Shown here: positions 1-12,000 of the stretch, piece by piece | How positions within the stretch are numbered: the stretch's first letter is position 1 | How the letters are laid out: every line of letters starts with the position of its first letter | The notes under the pieces: model-generated | Seen by the model: the letters and a program-made list of their open reading frames with translations, nothing else | Database searches by the model: none | Told to the model about the DNA's origin: nothing | Assembly (NCBI RefSeq): GCF_032854445.1 | Contig: NC_088305.1 | Span: forward strand, 30,406,628 to 30,470,627 | Length of the DNA stretch: 64,000 bases | Direction: 5' to 3' | Source of the DNA: Liolophura sinensis | Lineage: Eukaryota; Mollusca; Polyplacophora; Chitonida; Chitonidae | Translations under genes and position numbers: made by a program

Positions 1-864
1 TTTTTCGGCTGAATGTATCGTACAAGATACATGTACCTGTCACAAAATCATTGGATTCATTTGCAGCGCATGTACATGTACGGGTGTAAAGTATTGCTGT
101 GAATCAGTGACTGTGTTGTTGGCGTAATACAGTGAACAAGTATCCTGGAAGCTTCTCTCTGTACAGGGAATAGCATTCCAGCAACATCTGTGTAGTCATG
201 GTAATTACACACGCCCACTCCAGCTCCTGTGCGGAGGCAGAAATTAGAATATATAGGTACACTTGATATATATATAGCCCATTTCCCACTTGTGCAGAAA
301 TACACTGCATGTTTGTGGGGGAGGAAGATGGAATTCCATGTAACATCTAACAATTACTGCATTATGGCAAATTGGTACTTTATAATGGCAGTCAGTTTTA
401 TGGGGAGAGGAGTGGAGCATCTGGCACAGTCCACCAACCTTTGGCAAGTTACTAGCAATCTTTTCGACACATGGTGTTCCCTGCTGACGCTGAGAAGGAG
501 GTTTTCATGTGTGGGGTTTAATTGTGTCACTATGTTGCCTACTGACACTGAGAGGGAGGTTTTCATGTGTGAGGTTTACCTTAACGTGCTATAATTCTGT
601 GCCTTAAGCTCATCCAGCACATAATAATAATAATAATAATATCTTTATTTATCAAAGGTATCTTGGTCAGTTTACACTGAAACTGTTCTTCCCCAAGGCC
701 TTCGCAGTGAAAACAAATATATAGGACACATGTACAATCAAAAAATACATTAGTATATATATAAAACAAGATAAAGCACCATGTAGTTTGAGACGCTATA
801 TACATTCATACATACAAAAAAACAACACAACCAATAGTGCTGTCCCTGTAACTGTCTCAACCAG
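1..864. other. 5' flank without recognised gene
   Basis: AT-rich non-coding sequence. Short open frames exist on both strands, but none resembles a known protein or has a convincing exon structure. An (ATA)n microsatellite lies at about 621-641. Several TACATGTA palindromes occur, as elsewhere in the window. Confidence 0.5.
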
Positions 865-1877
865 CAGAAGTAAGGTAGTGGGAGATGGCCCATTGTCCAG
901 CAGGAGAAGTAAGGTGGTGGGAGACGGCCCATTGTCCAGCAGGAGAAGTAAGGTAGTGGTTGACCGCCCATTGTCCAGCAGGAGAATTAAGGTAGTGTGA
1001 GATGGCACATTGTCAGGCAGGAGAAGTAAGGTAGTGGTTGACCGCCCATTGTCCAGCAGGAGAAGTAAGGTAGTGGGAGATGGCCCATTGTCAGGCAGGA
1101 GAAGTAAGGTAGTGGGAGACAGTCCATTGTCCAGCAGGAGAAGTAAGGTAGTGGTTGACCGCTCATTGTCCAGGAGGAGAAGTAAGGTAGTGGTTGACCG
1201 CCCATTGTCCAACAGGAGAAGTAAGGTAGTGGGAGATGGCCCATTGTCAGGTAGGAGAAGTAAGGTAGTGGTTGACTGCCCATTGTCCAGCAGGAGAAAA
1301 GGTAGTGGGAGATGGCCCATTGTCAGGCAGGAGAAGTAAGGTAGTGGGTGACAGTCCATTGTCCAGCAGGAGAAGTAAGGTAGTGGTTGACCGCTCATTG
1401 TCCATGAGGAGAAGTAAGGTAGTGGTTGACCGCCCATTGTCCAACAGGAGAAGTAAGGTAGTGGGAGATGGCCCATTGTCAGGTAAGAGAAGTAAGGTAG
1501 TGGTTGACCGCCCATTGTCCAGCAGGAGAAATAAGGTAGTGGTTGACCGCCCATTGTCCAACAGGAGAAGTAAGGTAGTGGTTGACCGCCCATTGTCCAG
1601 CAGGAGAAGTAAGGTAGTGGTTGACCGCCCATTGTCCAACAGGAGAAGTAAGGTAGTGGTTGACCACCCATTGTCCAGCAGGAGAAGTAAGGTAGTGGTT
1701 GACCGCCCATTGTCCAACAGGAGAAGTAAGGCAGTGGGAGACGGCCCATTGTCCAGCAGGAGAAGTAAAGCAGTGGGAGACAGCCCATTGCCCAGCAGGA
1801 GAAGTAAGGCAGTGGGAGACAGTCCATTGTCCAGCAGGAGAAGTAAGGCAGTGGGAGACAGTCCATTGTCCAGGAGA
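865..1877. repeat. 39-bp minisatellite, about 26 copies
   Basis: Head-to-tail 39-bp units share the core GGAGAAGTAAGGTAGTGG followed by a variable GACCGCCCATTGTCC half. Two main monomer types, with GTTGACCGC or GAGATGGC in the middle, alternate irregularly. A few units are shortened, for example near 1295. The period is divisible by three, so long stop-free frames occur on both strands (the longest on the minus strand, about 360 codons). I read these as by-products of the repeat, because they are purely periodic with no domain or exon signals. The array lies about 1.2 kb upstream of the first nostrin coding exon. Confidence 0.95.
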
Positions 1878-2469
1878 AACACAGCATTAAACTGACTATC
1901 CTGAATCAGTGCTGTATGAGCAAGTTCCTTGAGGTGTAGGTATGGACATAATTCATTTGCTTGGCTGGGTAAAATAGTTGGGATTCGAAGAACATGTGTG
2001 TCATTTACAAGGTTAATCTTTCTGTTTCATTTTTTGTTTTAGATTAACATCACAAACCTGCACATTTTCAGAAATCATTCGTCTGCATGTACATCATCTC
2101 TGTCCAAAAGTGGAATAAACAGCTAGCAGAGAAAACAGAAAGAAGCATGAGCAATAAAAAGAAGCAATTATGGTGCACGTAGTAAATGTCACCTAGGTGT
2201 ACAGTGTATGTAAGATTCCTTGCCTGGACGTTGAATGCACATTATCTACTGGCGCATAACTTTTTCTCGCATAATTACCTATCTTAGATTTTATCTCTGA
2301 CTGCAGATGTCTTTCAGCCAACAGTTTTTTCTTTGCCCCCAGAATTCTTAAAGCAGCGTTTTTATTTATAAGAGAACACTACCCTTACATGTGCATGTAG
2401 ATTTCTGAATCAGTCCATGGTGAGGGACTGTCTCTGTATTCGAGGGTTTTCTGAAGGCTTTACTTGAGT
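1878..2469. other. non-coding stretch upstream of nostrin
   Basis: No exon, repeat array or mobile element recognised. A non-coding first exon of nostrin could lie here, but the sequence alone does not show it. Confidence 0.4.
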
Positions 2470-3001
2470 CACCTGGTACACCTGTATAACTGTGCTGTAT
2501 CCCCTCTCAGTAGATCAGGGGATGTGGACTGTGTTTGCCTTATCATTCATGTAGATGTGTGCTTTACTAAATGATATTGTGTTGTCAGTTGTGATAGGAG
2601 ACACAATCAACTCTCAGTTCATAGTAAAACAAAGCCCACGATTGAGCAGCTAATAAGTAGGTGAGGAACTTTGAAGAGCATCAGCGAGTTCCTTATGTTT
2701 GCCAAATAAATGGGAATTAATTAGCAGTATGAACAGCCTTCATCATATCTGAGTATATATACTCTTAGCTACAGGCTACAAACCAGTTAGGCATGACGGA
2801 AATACATGTAGCGGAACTGAGCTGATGGGATATTGAGAAATCCGGTTTGCCGTCAGTTTCTCAGAGTTTGTCTGTCAATCAGTACGCACCTGGGGAAAAC
2901 ACCTGAGGATGAATGTAGGTCTGAGAACAGCTAAAGGACTTTTGTAACACCTGGCATTTACCTGGATTTACCACCTACTTGGTTAACTTTTGTCACACCT
3001 G
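2470..3001 (+). promoter_or_regulatory. cluster of six CACCTG E-boxes upstream of nostrin
   Basis: CACCTG occurs at 2470, 2479, 2887, 2900, 2948 and 2996, all on the plus strand, within 532 bp just before the first coding exon. A given non-palindromic hexamer is expected about once per 2 kb counting both strands, so this is clearly enriched. CACCTG/CAGGTG is the E-box bound by Snail/ZEB-type zinc fingers and some bHLH factors. The regulatory role is inference, and no core promoter element was identified. Confidence 0.35.
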
Positions 3002-3054
3002 AAGCCTAGATGTTATTGGATACCATCCACAGCATCACGCCTTTTGCAGGCCAG

Positions 3055-3087
3055 ATGTTGTCGTCTCCATTCTCAGATACGAACAAG
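3055..3087 (+). CDS. nostrin: nostrin exon 1 (probable first coding exon)
   Basis: Encodes [11 protein letters not shown] and ends in AAG before a GTAACA donor, phase 0, matching the phase of exon 2. The peptide has the length and spacing (P-hydrophobic-S/T-D near the start, NK at the end) of the vertebrate nostrin N-terminus. An in-frame ATG at 3010, directly preceded by an in-frame TAG at 3007-3009, would give 15 more residues. The sequence CTTTTGCAG before 3050 could be an acceptor if a non-coding exon lies upstream. A rival first exon is ATGATG at 13849-13869, also phase 0 with a GTACAC donor, but its peptide (MMDAVVQ) does not resemble nostrin. Confidence 0.6.
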
Positions 3088-6000
3088 GTAACAAACCAGA
3101 GTGTTACTTTTAGCAGTCAATAGATCAATGTGGCTCTGTCCATGTATCACAAGATCTTTTATCCCAAACTTCTGGTTTAAGCATTTCAGAATCAGATTTG
3201 CATATTCTGCAGTGTTGTTTAGCTAAATGAGACAGAGGGCGTAGTGATGCTGTTTTTTTTGTTCTGTGTTTTTGGAAATTTAGACTTTTTGCTAAAAAAA
3301 ATGTCTAAGACATTGATTTTTCTTTCATTCTTCAAAATAATTTTTGCATCTACAGTTTTCTTTATGGTTAGAATGGATTGACACTTGTGATTTAAGGTAC
3401 TACATCATTTCTAAGAATCGGGTAACATACAAGTATCCGCACTGCGATGAAGCATTCACTCATTGGTTCTGTCTGTTTTGGTCCACCTTCAGTTTTGACA
3501 GAGGCAGGATAACTTGACCATATCAAGTCCCTTGCATGTGTACATGTATGTTTTGAAGATATATTAGGGTATTTATGAGTACTGCTGACAGTGAACCATG
3601 GCTGGAAATGGCAGTGGTCTTTTGTACACGTACATGTATCTATGTATATTTAGCAAATAGTTCATGATATGTACTGTATACATACAACAGGTATTTTACA
3701 TGTAAGTGTACAATATAACACACGCTGCACTTGGCATATTGCACATTGCACATTGCACATGTATGCGAACGTGCACACTGCAGTCTGGTGAACACCAGTT
3801 TGTGCCCAAGGCAATTTTTTATTGCCACTGGTTTGTTAAAATATGTAAATGTAGTACATGTGGAAAGTGACTTGTACTGTATGAAAGCTAATGTATTCAA
3901 GAAGTAGATTTTAATAAGAAGTTGTAATGAAGTCCACAGGTGAATGCCCTGGATCATTGAATGTTGCCTGACATGTCATCTAAAATTGAGAACAGATTTG
4001 AAGAGATTTTTGTTAGAAATCCATTTGTTGTTATTGTGCAGGTATATACATGACCAAGACAAATGTAGCTGTATTAGATGTTTGAGCAAGTTTGTTTAAA
4101 GTTAATTAAAAACCTCTTGACAACACGTGTCAATACACATGAAGTTCATTGAATTCTCTTTTATATACATGTACAGTACCTGCACACAGACCACATCAGA
4201 GATGTACATTACATTCCATTTGTCACTGTTGTACTAGAGACATGAAAATGTATAAAACACAACAAACAACCATTTATTTGTCTGAAATTATGAACATTGC
4301 GCCGTACATGTACAAAGTCATCTTGCAGGAGTAAATGTACGATGCATACCATTCCTGTACTATCTCTGCCATTGGTTAAACCAGGTGCATGTGTTTATAT
4401 TAATGTTCCGTGCAAAGTATGTCAAAATGAGGGTAATGTAAACATTGGAGGAGTTAAGATAGAGACAAGTTCATGGGACAATTCTTTGATTCTTTAAACC
4501 ATAGCCTTGTAGTTTTAAGAGTAAAATCCTGTTGACTACTTCTTTGATGTCTCCTTCAGTGTATGGTAAGATATGAAAAACTGTGCTCAAGGCATCATGG
4601 TGTAGACACATGTTTGATCCAGTGGGTGGATGTGGATCAACATTTTGGTTTTGACAAAGGCATCAGCTTGAACACTCTCTCAGATGAAGTGTTCAGATTC
4701 ATGTACATTAACATCTACCAAAAATCATATGTAATTTTTTAATTATTTTTCATGAGCGATTCACCCTGTAGGTGGAAAATCATGGTATACATGTAATTCT
4801 CATATTGTTCACCCATGTGTAATACAGTTCTTTCAGCTGCATTATTAGTTTATGAAACATTTCATGAAATTTATATAATAGGTCATTGATTGTAAATGTA
4901 CAGGTGTCTAGCATGTGTGTGCATTTATACGCACAGCAGTCCATTTATGTGTTAGAATTGGCGCAGCTGGTAATGCGGATACAGGCTCGTTACAGGTGTT
5001 TTTATGTCATACCTTTGCTCGAGGTAGCTTCAGGTAAGGCAGAGGGTCAGATGTACAAACAAGCCGACTTTTGTTACCCATGTCACCGAGTTCAGGCTAA
5101 TCTACATATACACCCAGTATGACAAACCTGTTTCTTCAGACAGTGTTTTTCTGAGACGCCGCTGATGTCACTCCGTGCCGAGACGTAATAAGGTACATGT
5201 TAATGCTACTGATGACGAGGATCCCCTTCAATTGCGGGCGGTATGCAATAGCACGGGCTAGTCCTGAAAGTAAACTCTCTGTGTTGTGTAGATCTTACTG
5301 TTCTGTCTCCTTTTGATCACATCATGACGTACTGGAACAGTGGATCTGATCCATGAAGCACGAAGTACCATACGAGTGATCGTTGCTGAGGCATGAAGTG
5401 ATACGCATGCACGGCTGACAAACGGAATCATTCAGAAGGACTTCACGGGCACTAATGATGATATGCTGTAGACGGGTAACTTTACTTCATCATCCTGTGT
5501 ATAAATTGTTAATTATCTTGAACAATTTTATCATGAACTGGAAATGGAAGCCTCATACAGTTCTAGCTTGACATATGTTGTACATGTAGGTACCATGTTT
5601 TTTTGTTGACACACAAAGTTTTGCTCTTCAAAAAGTGTGTTTCTAAGCAGATTAATGGACATTTTACATAGACATATGCACATTATTGCTTAAGTTTACC
5701 TGTAGGTTCTTGAAGATAAGATACACAGTTGATTACTACATGTACGTGTGAAGACGTAACTTCGCATTCTAAGCTCAAGCATGTCAAATACCTGGCAGTT
5801 ATAATTTACGGCTTGTACGTGTAGAAGACAGGAATGGCGCAGGAAGTGTTATTTTAGTCCCATTTTGAATGGATGACATACATGTACTTCCTGGCTGATT
5901 CACCTGTACAACACCCCTAAATCCTCCATACCTGTACTTCCTGGCTGATTCACTTGTACAACACCCCTAAATCCTCCATACAGGTAAATTTTACCACACA

Positions 6001-9000
6001 CAAAGTACTACATGTAAAATGTTGGCTGATCTGCACAGGTTGATATGTACCCTTGTCCAAGCAATAGTCTCAAGTCTTCAAAATTTTCTGAGTTATTTTT
6101 GCAAATTACATCTAAAGTTATCCTTCCCTGGTCAAATTTATATACATGTACGTACCAACAACAAAAATACATCCCTCAGTATACTATAATGCCTATAGTG
6201 TTAAGGTCCATGTAGACATGGTCACAAGTACTGTCTTACAAAGACATGGCCATTATATATACACACATATATACTTTATACAGTGAAGATTACATGTACA
6301 TGTACGCAGCAGACTTTTACAACCGACTTTTTTGCCTCACTTTACACGGTGATTTAAGTCCGTGTGTTAATTATCATTGCTGTAGATACATGTAGCTAGC
6401 CATGCCAAGGCGTTTCTATCCAAGGATGCCGAACTGAGATAACCAGACTTTCAAAACAGTGAGACTTTTGCTATTTGGCCCAAACATAAACATATGGGCC
6501 TGCAGTGCTACATGTATGCAGTATATGGACTGCATACATACATGTTTGTTTTGGTGTCACTGTGTTTGATGGGGAATCAAATCGTCACTTATTATGGCTG
6601 CGAGACCTACGGTCTTATTTTACAATCCAGTTGTAAAGACGACACGTCATTTACATATAGGTATCATTAACAAAGCTGTTTTTATTAAGTCCAGGAACTG
6701 TACACAGATAGCATAAAAGAATGAGGAAATTGAAAAACTACAGTATTTCCCACCTGTATCAAGACGGTCCAAAACCTGGAATTCATTTGTTTCCGTCGTC
6801 ACAGTTATCAGTGTACTTGTAAAACTTATATGAAGTACACAAGCACTGCGATGTCATACAAGAAAACGATGCAGTCTACCGTCATTTGGACCTTCTGCAT
6901 AGCGCTCTTCATCGAGTTTCCCTTTAGTACCTGTACAGGTATAGTTTCCCCATGACATGAGTACATGTACAGGTATAGTTTCCCCATGACATGAGTACAT
7001 GTACAGGTATAGTTTCCCCATGACATGAGTACCTGTACAGGTATAGTTTCCCCATGACATGAGTACATGTACAGGTATAGTTTCCCCATGACATGAGTAC
7101 ATGTACAGGTATAGTTTCCCTATGACATGAGTACATGTACAGGTATGGTTTCCCCATGACATGAGTACATGTACAGGTATAGTTTCCCCATCACATGTGT
7201 ACCTGTACAGGTATAGTTTCCCCATCACATGAGTACATGTACAGGTATAGTTTCCCCATCACATGAGTACATGTACAGGTATAGTTTCCCCATCACATGA
7301 GTACATGTCCAGGGTATAGTTTCCCCATCACCTGAGTACATGTACAGGTATATGATATTAAGGTACTGTACATGTATGTAATCAAATCTGTGATCCCAAT
7401 CATCTGTCTTCATCTCATGAACTGCACATTCATCATAACTGATTAATAAATGATCTTCATCCTGGGATTTTTTTTACCACTAAATTCCCACCTTTCATTA
7501 TACAAGTTCACGTGATCATAGCTCAGCGCTTGTCGACATTTATAACATCAGGAAATCTATTTACGTGGATAATTTATGTGCGTTTCAGGATAAATGCATA
7601 TAATGAATGTCTTATTGCATACATTTCCTCTAACTATGACTGAGAGTCTTTGATGTAAACTTCATAGTACTGTATCAGTGTTGTTACTCATGGAAAAAAA
7701 GAAAAGATGGCTTAATTTTGCTGATGCCCTTTTTATTTCCATGGTATCATTGCATGATATTAAGTTCATAGATGAAGGTTTGGAAGTTTTCGTTTATTCT
7801 CTCAAGGTTGTGTACATCTATCCATTATGAAGATCTTGAGAAAAACTGAATGTGCTAGGTTTTAAGAACAGTAGTTTGGGAGGTGAGATTGTTTGAGTGA
7901 CTTTCAATGATTGCTGAAGGTTCACCTTGTTGAACTGCGAATAATTGACTTCACATTTACCTGACATGCATGTATTCTGTGTATACAGATATGACAGGTG
8001 TGCAATGCACTGAGAACAAATAGTTTTGTAGAGTGTACATTGACAAGTACTTCTAGATTACCATCTAATTAGCTGTAGTGGTCGAAATTCCTAAATTGTA
8101 GAAAGAATAAAAGTTTTTCACCTGAAGAATTTCCCAGGTGAGCTTAAGACTTTGTTACACCTGACAGGAAGCTCCAGATCTCACTCAGATCTGGGTCACC
8201 TCCCTACAGGTATCTCAGATGATTCAGGTATTGATTCAGCTCACTGATTCCTATCTCATGATCATAGCTGATCACGTTTTATTGCTCTTTATTTTTGGCT
8301 GTTTGATGTTTAAGGACAGAAATGTGACGTTTTCATTCAGCATGTATTTGGCATGTCAGAAGACCTATCTTCTTTAAAAAAAGTATCTGGAAAAAAACAG
8401 AATGCAAAAAAAACTTCAGATTTCACTGAATTTAGTGGCTTGAATTAGTGATTTTTGCAGCGTGTAGCAGAATAAATTAAATAATTATAAATAAAAAAGG
8501 TCTAAATTTGCTCCTGTCCATAATTAATTCAGGTCAAATGGCCATATCTGATAACTCTGTGACCAGTTTCTAGTTCCTTGTTCAGTTTTACTCTATCTCT
8601 TGTACACTGCACATGTATGTAAATCCAGCTATAGGCGCATGTACATGCATATTTGCTGAGGTGTAAGATAGTATCAAAGTGGTCAGTGGTTAACACACTG
8701 GACAGTGAACCATACGTGGTCTACATGTACATGTACATCTACAGTTGTGCGCAGTTGTGTAAAAGATCGCAGAGATTTGCACAAGCTGGACATACCTCAG
8801 ACGTTTTCCTACTCCAAGGGCATTGCTTGGACTGGCGGTATACAATAACTGGAAATCTTTGAAGTTTGTTTACTTGTTTACAAGACAATGAAAGTGCTAG
8901 AAAAGGAGCTCATTTTGGGACAACTCCTGGCAAGTACCTGTATCTGTGTTACATATTTATGTACCCTAATTCATCAACCTTTTCAGCTGCCTCAGCAACT

Positions 9001-12000
9001 AAAATTTTTAAACATTCTGAGAGAACTGTGAGGTGTAGAGAAATGATTGTTGAAAAGGTGGAAGATTTACAGAACATGTATATATGTATATGCTAAATTG
9101 ACAGATAAATAAGCTGGCTAAGTACAGTACTTGTAGTATTCAGTAATTGCCACAAGAAACGTTGCCCTTAAAGGGTACTTGTAGTATTCAGTAATTGCCA
9201 CAAGAAACATTGCCCTTAAAGGGTACTTGTAGTATTCAGTAATTGCCACAAGAAACGTTGCCCTTAAAGGGTACTTGTAGTATTCAGTAATTGCCACAAG
9301 AAACGTTGCCCTTAGAGGGTACTTGTAGTATTCAGTAATTGCCACAAGAAACGTTGCCCTTTGAGGGTACTTGTAGTATTCAGTAATTGCCACAAGAAAC
9401 ATTGCCCTTTGAGGGTACTTGTAGTATTCAGTAATTGCCACAAGAAACGTTGCCCTTAAAGGGTACTTGTAGTATTCAATAATTGCCACAAGAAACATTG
9501 CCCTTTGAGGGTACTTGTAGTATTCAGTAATTGCCACAAGAAACGTTGCCCTTTGAGGGTACTTGTAGTATTCAGTAATTGCCACAAGAAATGTTGCCCT
9601 TAGAGGGTACTTGTAGTATTCAGTAATTGCCACAAGAAACGTTGCCCTTTGAGGGTACTTGTAGTATTCAGTAATTGCCACAAGAAACGTTGCCCTTAAA
9701 GGGTATTTGTAGTATTCAGTAATTGCCACAAGGAACGTTGCCCTTAAAGGGTACTTGTAGTATTCAGTAATTGCCACAAGAAACGTTACCCTTTGAGGGT
9801 ACTTGTAGTATTCAGTAATTGCCACAAGAAACATTGCCCTTTGAGGGTACTTGTAGTATTCAGTAATTGCCACAAGAAACGTTGCCCTTAAAGGGTACTT
9901 GTAGTATTCAATAATTGCCACAAGAAACATTGCCCTTTGAGGATACTTGTAGTATTCAGTAATTGCCACAAGAAACGTTGCCCTTTGAGGGTACTTGTAG
10001 TATTCAGTAATTGCCACAAGAAACATTGCCCTTAGAGGGTACTTGTAGTATTCAGTAATTGCCACAAGAAACGTTGCCCTTTGAGGGTACTTGTAGTATT
10101 CAGTAATTGCCACAAGAAACATTGCCCTTTGAGGGTACTTGTAGTATTCAGTAATTGCCACAAGAAACGTTGCCCTTAAAGGGTACTTGTAGTATTCAGT
10201 AATTGCCACAAGAAACATTGCCCTTTGAGGGTACTTGTAGTATTCAGTAATTGCCACAAGAAACACTGCCCTTAAAGGATACACGATAAGCATGTTTTTT
10301 TTATTTTTTCATTTCTTAATGTGACATATATGAAAGACAACCAAATGTTCCCTGCCTAGGTCTAAAAAAATAACTTAAACTACAGTTTTCCAAAGGAAAT
10401 TAAGAAGCTACATGTACATGTAGTTCTGGTCATGTGAACGATGATAGCAGTAACAACATTGATGATCTCCCGTTTGGACGGGAGGAGGGGGGGGGGGGAC
10501 CTGAACAGGAGCACTAAGCTGGTCCAGCTTTCGCAGTATGGTAATTGTTACTTTAAGGAAAGAATTGCTTGTATTTGGAACCCGGAGAAAAAAATACTTT
10601 TATGCAAACAATGGCCTCAGAACATTGGGACGTAAATGAATGTGTGAAGATTCATGTACTGTATTGACAACATGACATCATCCTTTTGTCTATACACATG
10701 TAATGGTGTTACAAGTTTTAGCTCAATTCTACACGCTCAGTTCTCCTGTAAAGTTAAACCACTTAATATGTAGCTGCAATTCCTTGAGTTCATATATGCG
10801 GTATGTACTGCACATCTATACTGCTTTAGTGTGAATTTATGTGTCTTGTGTTATTATATAGTCTTTATAAAATATGGTATGACATAAAGTTCTTCTAGTA
10901 CTGTTTACATGTATGTATCATCTGCTTTTCCTGGACTTACTTTGGTATCCTTGTACATTGAATAACACGTTCCCCCAACCCCCTCCCACCTTCCAACCTT
11001 TCATATTATAGTTGTATACAGTGAACATATGGCTTGTGGCAATGTTATATAGAATACATTTGTACATTTTTTTGTTTTTTGTCTTATTTTGACAGGCCTG
11101 TTTTTGTACTTCATGATCATCTACACCTGACTTGTTTTTAATCAGATTACTCGTTAATTACACCTGTCCCCCTTAGGTGTATTTTGACACCGGACCAAAT
11201 TCATGCATATTTTATAGTGTGTGGTGCACCACAGTGCTCAGTTTCAAACAGGCCAGATAGTGAAAGCAACAAATAAACAAAAGGCAGACATACATGTCGT
11301 AGATTCCACTAAATTTTAGGACCATTAAATGGGAAAGGCATCGCCAACCAGAAGTCCATTGGGCACATCTCAGCACTGTATTTAGATTATATAGTTCCTA
11401 GAAATGCCAACAGGTATCATTCATGCATTTTTCACGTGCTGGTACCTGAAGTTGAACCGACAGTGTACACGTTTACACATACATGTGCACTTCTATTGTT
11501 AATTTAGTCAGCATTAAAGTCTGGGGAGTTGTCCTGCACATGTACACTTAATCAGGTCCCCACCCATTACTGTGACTAACATTGTACAGGTAAATAAAAA
11601 AAAATCAGGATGACATTCTGTACAGGTAAATAAACTGGCCAGCAAAGTCATCTCATTTCAGTGTGACATTAAATAACAATCAGACCAAATCTTTTTTCTT
11701 CTACATATACAAAATGTACATGTATCTTCAGACTTGTAGAATTTGATTATTTTTACAGTAAATACATATAACCTGTATGGAAATTACAGGTTCATTACTA
11801 TGTTAATCTACATGTATATAGTGTTAATCCTTTAGATATCAGCTCTAATAAGCACACATCTACACTGTACATGTATATACTATAATCCTGGGATACGCCA
11901 TTGTACGACTTTCTACCAAAGAATCTACATGTACAGTAATACTTGTACATGTACACGTACACGTACACGTATGTGTGTGTTAGTCTGGTACTGTTTGTAC

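Noticed and set aside
796-1887. Long open frames over the 39-bp array on both strands
   Set aside because: They are purely periodic products of a repeat whose length is divisible by three. There is no domain, splice signal or non-repeated coding flank.
6926-7350. CRISPR-like look of regularly spaced repeats
   Set aside because: Units are contiguous with no unique spacers, there are no cas genes, and the genome is animal. The same applies to the other arrays.
8866-9096. Non-repetitive plus-strand open frame of 76 codons in intron 1
   Set aside because: No recognisable motif, no convincing flanking splice sites, and expected by chance at this length.
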